Below, one piece after another: positions 17,684 to 26,668 of a stretch of DNA of 49,166 nucleotides. Position numbers and translations under genes: made by a program. The stretch spans positions 1-49,166 of the forward strand of contig DAOKYY010000022.1 in the NCBI GenBank assembly GCA_035325905.1, in the 5' to 3' direction. Under the pieces are notes generated by a model. It was given only the letters and a program-made list of their open reading frames with translations. It was not told where the DNA came from and did no database searches. Origin of the DNA: DYGX01 sp035325905. Lineage in GTDB: Bacteria > Chloroflexota > Anaerolineae > Aggregatilineales > Aggregatilineaceae. How positions within the stretch are numbered: the stretch's first letter is position 1; each line of letters begins with the position of its first letter.

Positions 17684-17722
17684 TAAAGCGACCGGCGGCG
17701 CTGAGGCCAGCGCCGCCGGTCG
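17684..17722 (-). terminator. terminator of the second Dpp-type set
   Basis: A 15-bp perfect stem (17708-17722 with 17689-17703) closes a 4-nt loop and is followed leftwards by CTTTATT. It lies about 60 bp past the stop of the family-5 binding-protein gene and is the longest perfect stem in the window. Confidence 0.82.
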
Positions 17723-17780
17723 AGTGCGGGGAGTACGCGACCGCCAGACGCTGCCGGCGGAAGCAAGCGTTTCGCAGAGG

Positions 17781-19397
17781 CTACTCCACGAAATACGCGC
17801 GGCCCGGATACTTCAGGCCGGTCAGGAACGTGCCATTCAGCTCAGCGGCATCAATGTTCAGGTCAGAGCGGTAAACCCACGCCCCGACCGCCTGGTAAAG
17901 CGGGATCATGGGCAGGTCTTCCCACAACAAGCGGTCGACTTCGGCGTACAGCTCGTAGCGCGCCTCCGGGTCGGAGATGCGGCGGCCTTCCTCGAACATT
18001 GCCTGCACTTCTTCGTTGTCATACGCGAAGAAGCCGGTCGGGCTGACCAGGTAGTTGCGGTAGTGATCCGGCTCCGGGCCGAACAGGCCCCAGCCGCCGA
18101 GCATCACGTCGTACGGCTTTTCCTCGCTGACGTTATCGTAGATTTCTTCATACGACTTCGCCTCATCCAGCGGTTCAAGCATCACGTCTACGCCGACCGA
18201 GCGCCAGTTGTCGTAGACCAGCGGCGCGATGGCCTGCATCAGCGACCAGGTGCCGAGATAGACCACGCGCAGGCTCATCTTCTCGCCGTCTTTGTCCACG
18301 ATGCCGTCGCCGTCGGTGTCGGTCCAGCCGGCGTCAGCCAGCATCTGCTGGGCGAGGGCGGGATCGTACGGGTACTGCTCGTTGCGGCCCGGCTCGTACA
18401 TGAAGGCCGCGCTCGTGAAGACCGAGTCCGCGAGGGTGCCATAGCCGCCCGCCGCCGCGTCGATGATCGCCTGGCGGTCAAGCGCCACAGCCAGCGCGCG
18501 GCGCACGGCCGGGTCGCTGACCTTCGGGCTGCGGACATTGAAGCCGACATAGCGCATCAGGTCACGCGGGGCGGTCGCCAGCACGAAATCGGGGTTGTTC
18601 TCAAACGGCGTCAGGTCGGCCCCGTCCACGCGGGCGTAGTCCAGCTCGCCAGCCAGCAGGGCGTTCGCCTGATTGGCCGCGCCTTCGATGAAGCGCACGA
18701 CGAGGCGGTCAATGCATGGCGCGCCGCGCCAGTAATCCTGGTTGGCTTCCAGCACGACGTTCTCGCCGGTGTTCCACTCGACAAACTTGAAGGGGCCGGT
18801 CGCGACCGGATTGGTATTGTACGGCGCGTCCAGCATCTCAACCGACGTAAAGGCGTGCTTCGGGACAATCGGGATCGCCAGCGCGGTCAGCACGGTGGCG
18901 TCGGCCTCGCTGAGCTTGACCTTGAAGGTGTAGTCGTCCACGACTTCGAACTGCATCGGCTGGTCGCCTTGCATCAGGTTGGTCCGCCAGTCGATCGCGT
19001 TCTCCTCAAGCAAGACGGCTTCATACGTGAACAGCACATCTTCCGCGGTGAACGGCTCGCCATCGTGCCATTTCACGCCCTGGCGCAGATGGAAGGTGTA
19101 CTCCAGACCGTCTTCGGAGATGTCCCACGATTCGGCGAGCGCCGGCTCGATCTGGTCGCCCCAGTTCTCGCCGCCGAGCAGCAGCGGCTCGGCCATGAAG
19201 GTCACGATGAACAGGCTGTTGCCGTCGCTGGCATACAGGCCGCTCAGCGTGCGGGGGTCGGTGCCGTAGGCGACGACCAGCGTCCCGCCCGTATTCGGGC
19301 AGACAAAGTCGTCCCCTTCGCCGTCCTGCGCCAGCGCCGAGGTGAGCGGCAGGCTCAGCAGGACGATTAACAGCAGAGCGATAAGCGTTCTCTTCAT
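17781..19397 (-). CDS. ABC transporter substrate-binding protein, family 5
   Basis: Receptor of the second Dpp-type importer, 538 aa. The signal peptide ends ALAQ without a lipobox. The SBP_bac_5 marks are 'LAESWDISEDGLEYTFHLRQGVKWHDGEPFTAEDV' near 85-120 (in short blocks), 'DPAVRRALAVALDRQAIIDAA' near 300-320, and a DTDGDGIVDKDG loop near 365-376 that looks like a calcium-type Asp-rich turn. AAGGAGG precedes the ATG. Here the receptor gene is last, after both permease genes, unlike in the other two Dpp-type sets. No ATPase gene is nearby. Peptide or oligosaccharide ligand; unresolved. Confidence 0.94.
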   Translation of the reverse strand: MKRTLIALLLIVLLSLPLTSALAQDGEGDDFVCPNTGGTLVVAYGTDPRTLSGLYASDGNSLFIVTFMAEPLLLGGENWGDQIEPALAESWDISEDGLEYTFHLRQGVKWHDGEPFTAEDVLFTYEAVLLEENAIDWRTNLMQGDQPMQFEVVDDYTFKVKLSEADATVLTALAIPIVPKHAFTSVEMLDAPYNTNPVATGPFKFVEWNTGENVVLEANQDYWRGAPCIDRLVVRFIEGAANQANALLAGELDYARVDGADLTPFENNPDFVLATAPRDLMRYVGFNVRSPKVSDPAVRRALAVALDRQAIIDAAAGGYGTLADSVFTSAAFMYEPGRNEQYPYDPALAQQMLADAGWTDTDGDGIVDKDGEKMSLRVVYLGTWSLMQAIAPLVYDNWRSVGVDVMLEPLDEAKSYEEIYDNVSEEKPYDVMLGGWGLFGPEPDHYRNYLVSPTGFFAYDNEEVQAMFEEGRRISDPEARYELYAEVDRLLWEDLPMIPLYQAVGAWVYRSDLNIDAAELNGTFLTGLKYPGRAYFVE

Positions 19398-19500
19398 GTT
19401 GTCCCTCCTTAAGGACCAATCACAAGGGTCTTGCGGACGCGCTACTGGCCGCGAAAATACCCCAACCAGGTTTGGTTGGCTGGCGCACTGGCAGGCGGCC

Positions 19501-19527
19501 CTGACAGTCGCCCCAGGACGCTGTCAG
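19501..19527 (-). repeat. inverted repeat at the DppC-type stop codon
   Basis: CTGACAG (19501-19507) and CTGTCAG (19521-19527) can pair across the end of the permease gene, and a second small inverted repeat (19462-19467 with 19474-19479) lies in the gap to the binding-protein gene. They could modulate expression between the two genes. Weak on its own. Confidence 0.4.
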
Positions 19528-20417
19528 CGGCGCAGGCGAGGATCGAATGCGTCGCGCAGCCCGTCCCCCACAAAATTGAACGACAGCACGATCACCGAGA
19601 TGATCGAGCCGGGTACCACCCACATCCACCACGAAGTCCGCAGCCATTGCTGGGCGTTTTCCATCATCGTGCCGAGGCTGGCGTCGGGTGGCGGGACGCC
19701 GCGCCCCAGAAAGCTCAGCGCGGACTCGGTCAGAATCGCGTAGGGCACCGAGAGCGTCGCCGAGACGATGATCGGAGCCAGCGCGTTCGGCAGCAGGTGT
19801 TGGAGCACCAGCCGCCAAGCGGGGACGCCGATACAGCGCGCCGCCACGACGAACTCGCGCTCCTTGAGCGAGAGAAACTCGGCGCGCAGCAAGCGCGCGA
19901 GCGTCATCCAGTTCAGCGCGCCGATCAGCAGAATCAGCGTGAGCAGCGAGCCGCCGAGCACGCCGGAGACGATCAGCAGCAGGAAGAACGACGGGATCGA
20001 CAGAAAGATGTCGGTGATCCGCATCAGGACGTTGTCTACCCAGCCGCCGAAATAGCCTGCCGTCGCTCCCAGCACGATCCCGATCGTAATCTGGAACAGC
20101 ACCGCTGACACCGCGACAAACAGCGACACCCGCGCCCCGACGATCGCGCGCGAGAAGTAGTCGCGCCCGAAGTTGTCGGTTCCGAAGATGTGCTCCGAGG
20201 TGGGCGGCTGCGGGCGCCCGCCCGCGTAGACCGCGTTGGTCGCGTTCGGATCGTAGGGCATGACCTGCTCGGCGAAGATGGCGATCAAGCTCAGCATGAT
20301 CAGCAGGATCGCGCTGGCAACCGCCAGGCGGTGGCGGCGAAACTGGCGCCAGATGATCTGCCATTGCGGGCGGGTCTCAGCGTCCGATATGGCGAGCGGC
20401 AGCGCGGCGTCAGTCAT
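19524..20417 (-). CDS. ABC transporter permease, DppC type
   Basis: 297 aa, the family's usual length, with six helices. It shows the 'FGTDNFGRDYFSRAIVGAR' motif near 77-95, the EAA loop 'EREFVVAARCIGVPAWRLVLQHLLPN' near 190-215, the 'LSFLGRGVPPPDASLGTM' block and the C-terminal 'GDGLRDAFDPR'. Its start lies within the end of the DppB-type gene (8-bp overlap), indicating translational coupling. It serves the importer whose receptor gene follows 126 bp on. Confidence 0.95.
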   Translation of the reverse strand: MTDAALPLAISDAETRPQWQIIWRQFRRHRLAVASAILLIMLSLIAIFAEQVMPYDPNATNAVYAGGRPQPPTSEHIFGTDNFGRDYFSRAIVGARVSLFVAVSAVLFQITIGIVLGATAGYFGGWVDNVLMRITDIFLSIPSFFLLLIVSGVLGGSLLTLILLIGALNWMTLARLLRAEFLSLKEREFVVAARCIGVPAWRLVLQHLLPNALAPIIVSATLSVPYAILTESALSFLGRGVPPPDASLGTMMENAQQWLRTSWWMWVVPGSIISVIVLSFNFVGDGLRDAFDPRLRR

Positions 20418-21378
20418 AGCGGATTCTCGGATCGACCCAGACGTAGGCGATGTCGGCCAGCAGATTGCCGAAGACGATGACCAGCGACGAGAGCATCGTC
20501 ACGGCCATGATCACGGGGTAATCGCGCCCGTCGATGGCGTCAACGCCCAGCCGCCCCATGCCCGGCCACGAGAAGATCGTCTCGGTGATGAACGCCCCGG
20601 TGACAATCGACGGCACGGAGAGGCCGATCAGCGTGACGATCGGGATCAGCGCGTTACGCAGCGCGTGGCGCGTCAGCACGCGATATTCGCGCAACCCCTT
20701 GGCGCGCGCGGTGCGGATATAGTCCTGGTCGAGCACTTCGAGCAGCGCCGACCGCTGGTAGCGCGACCAGCTCGCGGTTTGCGCCAGGCTGAGGACAATC
20801 GCGGGCAGGATCATATGCTCGGCCACGTCTTTCACGGCGGCCCAGCCCTCGTACTCCTCGCGCACCGAGCGCATCCCGCTGGCGGGCAGCCAGCCAAGCT
20901 GGATCGCGAACACTTGAATCAGCAGCAGCGCCACCCAGAACACCGGCACCGAAATCCCGACCAGCGCCAGCGTGCTCAGCACGTAGTCGAGGATCGAATA
21001 GCGTTTCAGCGCCGAGATGATCCCGATCGGCAGCGCGACGGCGACCGACAGCAGCAAAGAGACGCCGCCCAGCAGGAGCGTGTTCGGCAGGCGCTCGCTG
21101 ACTTCGAACGTGACCGGACGCCGGGTGCGGAACGAATAGCCGAAGTCGCCCTCGAAGGTCTTGGTCAGCCACGACACGTAGCGGACGTAGACCGGGTCGT
21201 TCAGCCCCAGGCTCTCGCGCACCTGAGCGATATATTCGGGGTCCGCGCCTTTGTCGGGGTCGATGTACATTTGCGCGGCGTCGCCCGGCGCGATCTCGAC
21301 GATCCCGAAGACGAGAAACGAGATCGCGATCAGCAGCGGGATCGCTTGGATCAGGCGGCGAACAAGGTAGCGGCTCAT
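20410..21378 (-). CDS. ABC transporter permease, DppB type
   Basis: 322 aa with six helices; first helix at about 10-30, a short external loop with 'LGLNDPVYVRYVSWL', the EAA loop 'QDYIRTARAKGLREYRVLTRHALRNALIPIV' near 215-245 (in part) and the C-terminal signature 'YVWVDPRIRYD'. It is the first permease gene of the second Dpp-type set, 30 bp after the OsmC gene. Its ribosome site is poor, so translation may depend on the gene before it. Confidence 0.95.
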   Translation of the reverse strand: MSRYLVRRLIQAIPLLIAISFLVFGIVEIAPGDAAQMYIDPDKGADPEYIAQVRESLGLNDPVYVRYVSWLTKTFEGDFGYSFRTRRPVTFEVSERLPNTLLLGGVSLLLSVAVALPIGIISALKRYSILDYVLSTLALVGISVPVFWVALLLIQVFAIQLGWLPASGMRSVREEYEGWAAVKDVAEHMILPAIVLSLAQTASWSRYQRSALLEVLDQDYIRTARAKGLREYRVLTRHALRNALIPIVTLIGLSVPSIVTGAFITETIFSWPGMGRLGVDAIDGRDYPVIMAVTMLSSLVIVFGNLLADIAYVWVDPRIRYD

Positions 21379-21408
21379 CGGCAGGTGGCGGCGGCTTGCC
21401 CGGCGCGC

Positions 21409-21798
21409 TCAGGCCAGCGGGACCGAAACATGCACGTCAAATTCGGGCGGGTCGGCCAGATGCCGTTTGACGCCGCATGTGTTCGCGGCGCGGATCACGG
21501 CTTCGTGATACTTCTCCGGGAAACCGGGCGGCAGCTGAATGTCGATTTCGATCTTCTCGAACATGCGCGTGTCCGGGTTGTAGAACATCCGCTGCTTGAT
21601 GCGCAGGTCTTCGGTCGGCAGGCCGCGCTCCTGGCAGAAGCGCAGCACTTTGATCCCGCTGCACGTGCCGATGCTGGCGAGGAATAGATCGAACGGCGAC
21701 GGCTCGCCCTCGCCGCCGGTGCGGATGCGCACGCCGTCCATCTCGGCGTCGACGCGCGTCTCGCCCGGGAAGAATACATCCATGTCGATTGTTTCCAT
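21409..21798 (-). CDS. OsmC/YhfA-family redox protein
   Basis: Small cytosolic OsmC-fold protein, 130 aa. The conserved cysteines are present in the 'IGTCSGIKVLRFC' helix (Cys46, Cys55) and in 'ANTCGVKRHL' (Cys108). Classical OsmC/Ohr peroxidases use two cysteines against organic hydroperoxides; the 'GTCSGIKV' context fits the YhfA-like branch, whose substrate is uncertain. The start at 21798 begins the conserved 'METIDMDVFFPGETRV' segment; an open frame runs 27 codons further but looks non-coding. It lies 30 bp upstream of the Dpp-type permease genes, which may be accidental. Confidence 0.88.
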   Translation of the reverse strand: METIDMDVFFPGETRVDAEMDGVRIRTGGEGEPSPFDLFLASIGTCSGIKVLRFCQERGLPTEDLRIKQRMFYNPDTRMFEKIEIDIQLPPGFPEKYHEAVIRAANTCGVKRHLADPPEFDVHVSVPLA

Positions 21799-21988
21799 GA
21801 AGTCACTCGTTGGGTGTGTGCGTACAGCGACAAGGACTCTGGTTCCGGCGCGGCTGGCTGGGGTCAGCGCGCCTCCCATGTGTGGCGGCGATTATATCGG
21901 GTGTGCGCGAAACGCCATATCCCGCCGGGCGTTCTGGCGCGCTCTTTGAGCATATTCCACAAATAGCGCCGCCACTTACCGGGCGCGT

Positions 21989-23500
21989 TTAGCTCCCACG
22001 ATCCAGAAAGGTCCGCGCGAACACGACGAAGCGGTACACGTCCGCGAAGTTTGAGGCGATGCCGGCCGACACGCGCACCGCGCCGACCGCCTCTTTGGCG
22101 CGCCCGCTCATGACCCGGATGAACTCCTCGAAGGTCATGCGCTCGGCGTGGCCGAAACAGCCGGCCAGATCGTCGCGCGTCAGCCCGTGCGCTTGCTCGC
22201 CCGCGCCGGGGTTGCAGAAGCAGCCGGTGCGCAGCGAGATGTTGACCAGGTTGGCTTCGCTCTCGACCTCGCGATAGTCAAACAGCCGGTCGTGGGGATC
22301 AAACAGGTTGAAGGTGATCGTCGCACCGCGCTGGTCGGTATGCGCCGGCCCGTAGAAATGGACCAGCGGTCGCCCGTTGGCGTGATGCAGCTCCAGCAGG
22401 CGCTCGATCAGCCAGTCCGTCAGCGCCATCACGCGCGCGTGGATCGCGTCGATGCCAACCGCCGTGATATGCCGCAGGCCGATCTCGACCGCCGGGATGT
22501 TGAGGTAATCGATCGTGCCGTCCTCGAAGGCGGCCTCGCCTTCCTTGAGGTAGTAGCCGTCGCCCTGAACCGAGGCGATGGTGATCGTGCCGCCCGCGAA
22601 CCAGGGACGATGCAGCTTCTCCAGCGCGTTCCGGTGCGCGATCAGGCAGCCGATCCCGGTTGGATAGCCGAAAATCTTGTAGAACGACAGCGTCACGAAA
22701 TCGGGGTGCCAGCGGCTCAGGTCGAGCCGGTTGGTAGGCGCGAAGGCGGCGGCGTCGAGCAGCACGTCCCAGCCCTGGGCCTGGGCGCGGGCGATCCAGT
22801 CGAGGCTGTGCTGCACGCCGGAGAAGTTCGACTGCGCCGGATACGCGAACAGGTTGTGGGCGTCAGGTTGGGCGCTTTCGAGCAGGGCCGTCAGGCGCGC
22901 CTCGTCGATGCGCAGCTCCGGCGGGAGCACCGGGGCATAGGCGACCGCCGCGCCCTTGCCGCGCGCGAACTCGCGGATGCCGTTCACCGAGTTGTGGTTG
23001 TCGAAGGTCAGCACGAACTGCCCGCCCGGCCCGAACGGGTATGATTCGCCGACCAGCTTGAGCGCGCCGCTCGCGTTCTGGGTGAAGATCACCGTGTACT
23101 CTCCCGGCGCGGCGTTGAAGTATTCGAGGACATACGCGCGCGCGTGCTCCGCCAGGTCGGTCATCGCGCGCGAGGTCGGGTTGTTGGAGTGCGGGTTGCC
23201 GAAGACGCCGCTATGCAGCATCGCCATGTGATCGTCAAGCTGGTGGCGCGCGTACAGGCCGCCGCCGGTGTAGTCGAGATAGACGTGTCCCAGCGCGTCC
23301 AGCCGGGCGTATTCGCGGGCGCGCAGGTCTTCCACCGCCGCGTCATCAAAGGCGGGGTGCGCGCGCAGAAACGCATCCAGCGCGTCCTGATACCCCGGAT
23401 CGGCGTCCAGGCTGGCGGGCTGTCCGGCGGGCGGGGTCGCGCCTGGTTCCGTGCCTGGATTCATATCTGGATTCGTAGCCGGAAGGGTGCTCGAAGTCAT
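21989..23500 (-). CDS. class V aminotransferase-fold PLP enzyme, MoCo-sulfurase/NifS-like
   Basis: 503 aa. After a Pro/Thr-rich N-terminus of about 33 residues comes the PLP fold: 'VYLDYTGGGLY' near 75, 'NPHSNNPTSRA' near 100, 'DAAAFAPTNRLDLS' near 250, the PLP lysine Lys275 in 'LSFYKIFGYPTG' and a persulfide-type Cys-x-Cys (427 and 429) in 'RTGCFCNPG'. The sequence 'SFYKIFGYPTG...CFCNPG' is that of the N-terminal domain of molybdenum-cofactor sulfurases rather than of IscS or Csd. The C-terminal MOSC domain of eukaryotic sulfurases is absent. A role in sulfuration of a Mo enzyme or other cysteine desulfuration is inferred; partners are not in the window. Confidence 0.85.
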   Translation of the reverse strand: MTSSTLPATNPDMNPGTEPGATPPAGQPASLDADPGYQDALDAFLRAHPAFDDAAVEDLRAREYARLDALGHVYLDYTGGGLYARHQLDDHMAMLHSGVFGNPHSNNPTSRAMTDLAEHARAYVLEYFNAAPGEYTVIFTQNASGALKLVGESYPFGPGGQFVLTFDNHNSVNGIREFARGKGAAVAYAPVLPPELRIDEARLTALLESAQPDAHNLFAYPAQSNFSGVQHSLDWIARAQAQGWDVLLDAAAFAPTNRLDLSRWHPDFVTLSFYKIFGYPTGIGCLIAHRNALEKLHRPWFAGGTITIASVQGDGYYLKEGEAAFEDGTIDYLNIPAVEIGLRHITAVGIDAIHARVMALTDWLIERLLELHHANGRPLVHFYGPAHTDQRGATITFNLFDPHDRLFDYREVESEANLVNISLRTGCFCNPGAGEQAHGLTRDDLAGCFGHAERMTFEEFIRVMSGRAKEAVGAVRVSAGIASNFADVYRFVVFARTFLDRGS

Positions 23501-23621
23501 GGGGAGTCTGTCCTGGGCTGGCTCAGCGAAGCGTCTGCCTTATGATACTCGCAGAACCGGATGTGACGCTAGAATAACAGCAAACGTAGGCGCGGCCTCG
23601 CCGCAGTCCGATGAGTGCAGG

Positions 23622-24653
23622 ATGTCCAGCAATCGGCGTCAGGATGGCAGGCGCGGTAGGGGGCTGGCCGGGGTTATCCCGCGAGCGCGGAGATGGGCGC
23701 GCGCGGCCAGCTCGTGGGACCTGCTGCGCACGCTCTTTCCGTGGGGCGACCGCCCGACGCGGCTCCCCATGATCGCCGCGCGCGAGACGTTCAACGCGAC
23801 CGCGCTGCTCGGGCCGGCGAACCGGCTCAAGAAGGCGACCCCGGTGCTGTTGTCTGTAGCTGGGGCGCTGTATCTGGTGGCGCTGGTGGTCTGGCGCACG
23901 ACCGGCGCGCCGCTCTTCCTGAACGGCCTGGCGCTGGCCGCTCCGCTGATCGCGCTGGCGCCGTCGCTGCTGTTGTGGGCCGTTCCGCTGGCGCTGGCGC
24001 TCGCGCCGCCGGTCGCCCGCGAGCGCGAGGCGCGCACCTGGGAAGTTCTGCGCACGACGCCGCTCACTACCGAGGAAATCCTGCTCAGCAAAGCGCAGGG
24101 CGCGCTGACCTCGTTGCGCCGCGCGCTGCGCCCCATCTGGCACGCGCAGATGCATATTCTGGCTGCGCTGCTGGTCGGGGCAGGGGCGACGCTGCTGTTG
24201 TCGGGCGGGCTGCTGGTCACGGACGAGGTCGGGATGCTCACCCGCCAGAACCCGCTGTGCCTGGGCGCGCCGCTGGTGGTGGCGGCGACGCTGGCCGGGT
24301 ACTTGCTGGACCGCGTGCAGCAGTTTGTCCTGATGGCGGTGGCGGCGCTGGTGGCGAGCACGGCGGCGCCGTCGGTGCGCGCCGCGACGAGCGCGGCGAT
24401 TGGCGCGGTGCTCGTCGCGTGGGCGGTAGAGATGGCCGTCGGAGCGGTTTGGCTGCTGGCTCAGCCGTCCGGCGAGGTGCGCGAGCTGGCCCTCAGCCTG
24501 CTTGCCATCGCGCTGCTCGGCCCGCCGAGCGGCTATCTGATGGAGCTGTCGCCGGGGATGGCGGCGCTGGCGATGCTCAGCACGTTCGGCGTGCGCGCGC
24601 TGGCGCTCCAGCTGCTGTGGCGGCAGGCCATCCGCCAGGCCGAGCGGATTTAA
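23622..24653 (+). CDS. ABC-2-type permease-like membrane protein, orphan
   Basis: 343 aa from the chosen ATG; the frame stays open upstream, and a later ATG at the conserved 'MIAARETFNATALLG' is possible. After a basic N-terminus there are about seven hydrophobic segments. The motif 'REREARTWEVLRTTPLTTEEILLSKAQG' near 125-150 (in part) matches the cytoplasmic coupling loop of ABC-2 transporter membrane subunits ('REREQGTWE.L..TPL'). No ATPase partner is beside it. It is transcribed divergently from the PLP enzyme gene. Function unknown; export of a polymer or drug is only a family-level guess. Confidence 0.68.
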   Translation: MSSNRRQDGRRGRGLAGVIPRARRWARAASSWDLLRTLFPWGDRPTRLPMIAARETFNATALLGPANRLKKATPVLLSVAGALYLVALVVWRTTGAPLFLNGLALAAPLIALAPSLLLWAVPLALALAPPVAREREARTWEVLRTTPLTTEEILLSKAQGALTSLRRALRPIWHAQMHILAALLVGAGATLLLSGGLLVTDEVGMLTRQNPLCLGAPLVVAATLAGYLLDRVQQFVLMAVAALVASTAAPSVRAATSAAIGAVLVAWAVEMAVGAVWLLAQPSGEVRELALSLLAIALLGPPSGYLMELSPGMAALAMLSTFGVRALALQLLWRQAIRQAERI

Positions 24654-24830
24654 GCCAGGAGAGGAGGAAATTTCGCCAAAAGTGGAATATTTCGTAAAAA
24701 GAGGCAACAATAGAGGGCAAGCTCGTATCATGTAAATAGGGTAAGCACACGGCCTGCTGCCTTGTGCGCAAGAAACGAGCCAGGTTCCACATCGTGTTTC
24801 ACCGCGCCATTTTTTTGAGGGAGGTTTTAC

Positions 24831-26555
24831 ATGAAGAAGGCAGTCGTTATTCTGGCGACGATCGCCGCGCTGATGGTAGCGCCGGTTGTCGCGCTGGCCC
24901 AGGGTCCCGGCGAAGGCGGCCCGATCATCGAGGGCAATGGCGGCACGTCCATTGGCCCGATCAACGACCTGCGGTGCAGTGGCACGGACTGCCGCGCGGT
25001 CACGCAGTGGCTGACCGTTGGGACGCTCGGTGTTGACCCCGACACCCAATACTTTGCGCCCAATGTGGAAGGCGCGCTGGTCAAGGACTGGACCGTCAGC
25101 GAAGACGGCCTGACCTACACCTTCAACCTGAACAACAACCTGGTCTGGTCGGACGGCGAGCCGGTGGACGGCTGGGACTGGCTGTTCGCCTACTACGCCT
25201 ACAAGAATGCTGACGCGTTCGAGTCGCCCTACGCCTACACCGTGGACGACATCGAGTCGGTTGAAGTCAGCGAAGACGGCTACACCGTCACCATCAACTT
25301 CACGTCGGCGTCTTGCGGCGTGCTGAGCGATGCGGCGAAGAACCTGGTTCCGTCACACGTCTTCGGCTGGACCCCCGACATGGGCGAGGACTTCGACTGG
25401 GCGTCGCTGATCGGCCATCCCTTCGAGATCGAGCCGAATGTCAGCGGTGGGCCGTTCGTGTTCGAGTCGATGGACAGCGAGCGCGTGACCCTGCTGGCGA
25501 ACGCGAACTACTACAAGCCGGTCATCCCCGAAGGCTTCCTGTATGTGACCGTGCCCGATCAGACCGTGCTGGCGGAGCGTTTCATCGCCGGTGAGCTGAA
25601 CGTCGCCGACAACCCGCAGTCCGCCAAGCGTCAGGAAATCCGCGAGAACCCCAACCTCCAGAGCTACGACTATGTTGCCGGGCTGTGGGACTATCTGTCT
25701 CTGAACCACGCCAACCCGGACAACCCGATGGACGGCTTTGAGAAGGACGAGAACGGCGAGATGATCCTCGACGAGAACGGCCTGCCGATCCCGGTTCCCC
25801 AGGATCCGCACCCGCTCTTCGGCGATGTCCGCGTCCGCCGCGCGATCCAGCTTGCCATCAATCTCGACGAGATCATGGAAAAGGCCGTGCTGGGCGAAGG
25901 CACCGTGAACGCCTCCTTCCTGTCGGCTGGCTCGTGGGCGGTTGACCCCAACCTGGAGCCTATCCGCCAGGATCAGGAAGCGGCTGTGGCGCTGCTGAAC
26001 GAAGCTGGCTGGTCCGACACGGACGGCGACGGCATCCTCGATAAGGACGGCGTGAAGTTCTCCTTCGAGCTGCTGACCAACGAGGGCAACACCCGCCGCG
26101 GCCAGATCGCCGAGCTGGTGCAGCAACACCTGGCCCAGATCGGGATCGAAGTCCAGGTTTCGGCCATCGACTTCAACCAGCTGCTTGAACTGCAGGACTC
26201 GCAGACCTTCGACGCGGTCGTCCTCGGCTGGCGCAACTCCTATCCGGATGATCCGGACTGGACCGGCCTGTTCACGACCGACGGCGACGTGGTCGGCAGC
26301 GGCTTCAACAGCATGTCCTACAGCAACCCCGAAGCGGACCGGCTGTTTAAGGAAGGGCTGAACGTCCCCGGCTGCGCGCCGGAAGACCGCGCTCCGATCT
26401 ACTACGAGCTTCAGCGCATCCTGCAGGACGACCAGGCATACGTCTGGCTGTTCACCCAGAACGGCTTCTACGCGGCCAACAACAGCATCACCAACTGGTC
26501 GCCGAAGCCGAACAACCTGTTCTGGCGTGCCGAGGACTGGGTGATTACTCAGTAA
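24831..26555 (+). CDS. ABC transporter substrate-binding protein, family 5
   Basis: Receptor of the third Dpp-type importer, 574 aa. The signal peptide ends ALAQ without a lipobox. Family marks: 'VKDWTVSEDGLTYTFNL' near 85-100, 'DVRVRRAIQLAINLDEIMEKA' near 333-352, and a DTDGDGILDKDG loop near 396-407 like that of the receptor at 17781. It has three cysteine-containing segments (early 'RCSGTDC', middle 'SASCGV', late 'VPGCAPED') that could form extracytoplasmic disulfides. GGGAGG precedes the ATG. Permease genes follow after a hairpin, with no ATPase gene. Ligand unresolved. Confidence 0.94.
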   Translation: MKKAVVILATIAALMVAPVVALAQGPGEGGPIIEGNGGTSIGPINDLRCSGTDCRAVTQWLTVGTLGVDPDTQYFAPNVEGALVKDWTVSEDGLTYTFNLNNNLVWSDGEPVDGWDWLFAYYAYKNADAFESPYAYTVDDIESVEVSEDGYTVTINFTSASCGVLSDAAKNLVPSHVFGWTPDMGEDFDWASLIGHPFEIEPNVSGGPFVFESMDSERVTLLANANYYKPVIPEGFLYVTVPDQTVLAERFIAGELNVADNPQSAKRQEIRENPNLQSYDYVAGLWDYLSLNHANPDNPMDGFEKDENGEMILDENGLPIPVPQDPHPLFGDVRVRRAIQLAINLDEIMEKAVLGEGTVNASFLSAGSWAVDPNLEPIRQDQEAAVALLNEAGWSDTDGDGILDKDGVKFSFELLTNEGNTRRGQIAELVQQHLAQIGIEVQVSAIDFNQLLELQDSQTFDAVVLGWRNSYPDDPDWTGLFTTDGDVVGSGFNSMSYSNPEADRLFKEGLNVPGCAPEDRAPIYYELQRILQDDQAYVWLFTQNGFYAANNSITNWSPKPNNLFWRAEDWVITQ

Positions 26556-26590
26556 TCTCCCCGCGTCTGAGTCTTGCTCGTATCGTTCAG

Positions 26591-26625
26591 GCTTGGCCGG
26601 TTACACTAGCCGTAACCGGCCAAGC
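26591..26625 (+). terminator. hairpin between binding-protein and permease genes
   Basis: A 14-bp perfect stem (26591-26604 with 26612-26625) closes a 7-nt loop, 35 bp after the receptor stop codon. No T-run follows. It is best read as a 3'-end protector or partial terminator that favours receptor expression. Confidence 0.75.
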
Positions 26626-26668
26626 TCTCCTAGACAGCAACCAGGGTAGAAGGTAAGAAGGTGGTGCA

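Larger units (their letters stand above)
17335..17780 (-). other. 446-bp intergenic region with a terminator and a promoter
   Basis: No gene is supported here. It holds, right to left, the terminator hairpin of the second Dpp-type set (17684-17722), a promoter (17612-17640) and a roughly 270-nt transcribed leader ahead of the AglE-like gene. An AT-rich patch at about 17550-17590 in the leader could hold a repressor site, but I see no clear palindrome. Confidence 0.6.

Noticed and set aside
23523..25049. 508-codon minus-strand open frame
   Set aside because: Opposite a membrane protein with a recognisable ABC-2 loop; the translation is Arg/Gln-rich repeats typical of antisense to Leu/Ala helices.
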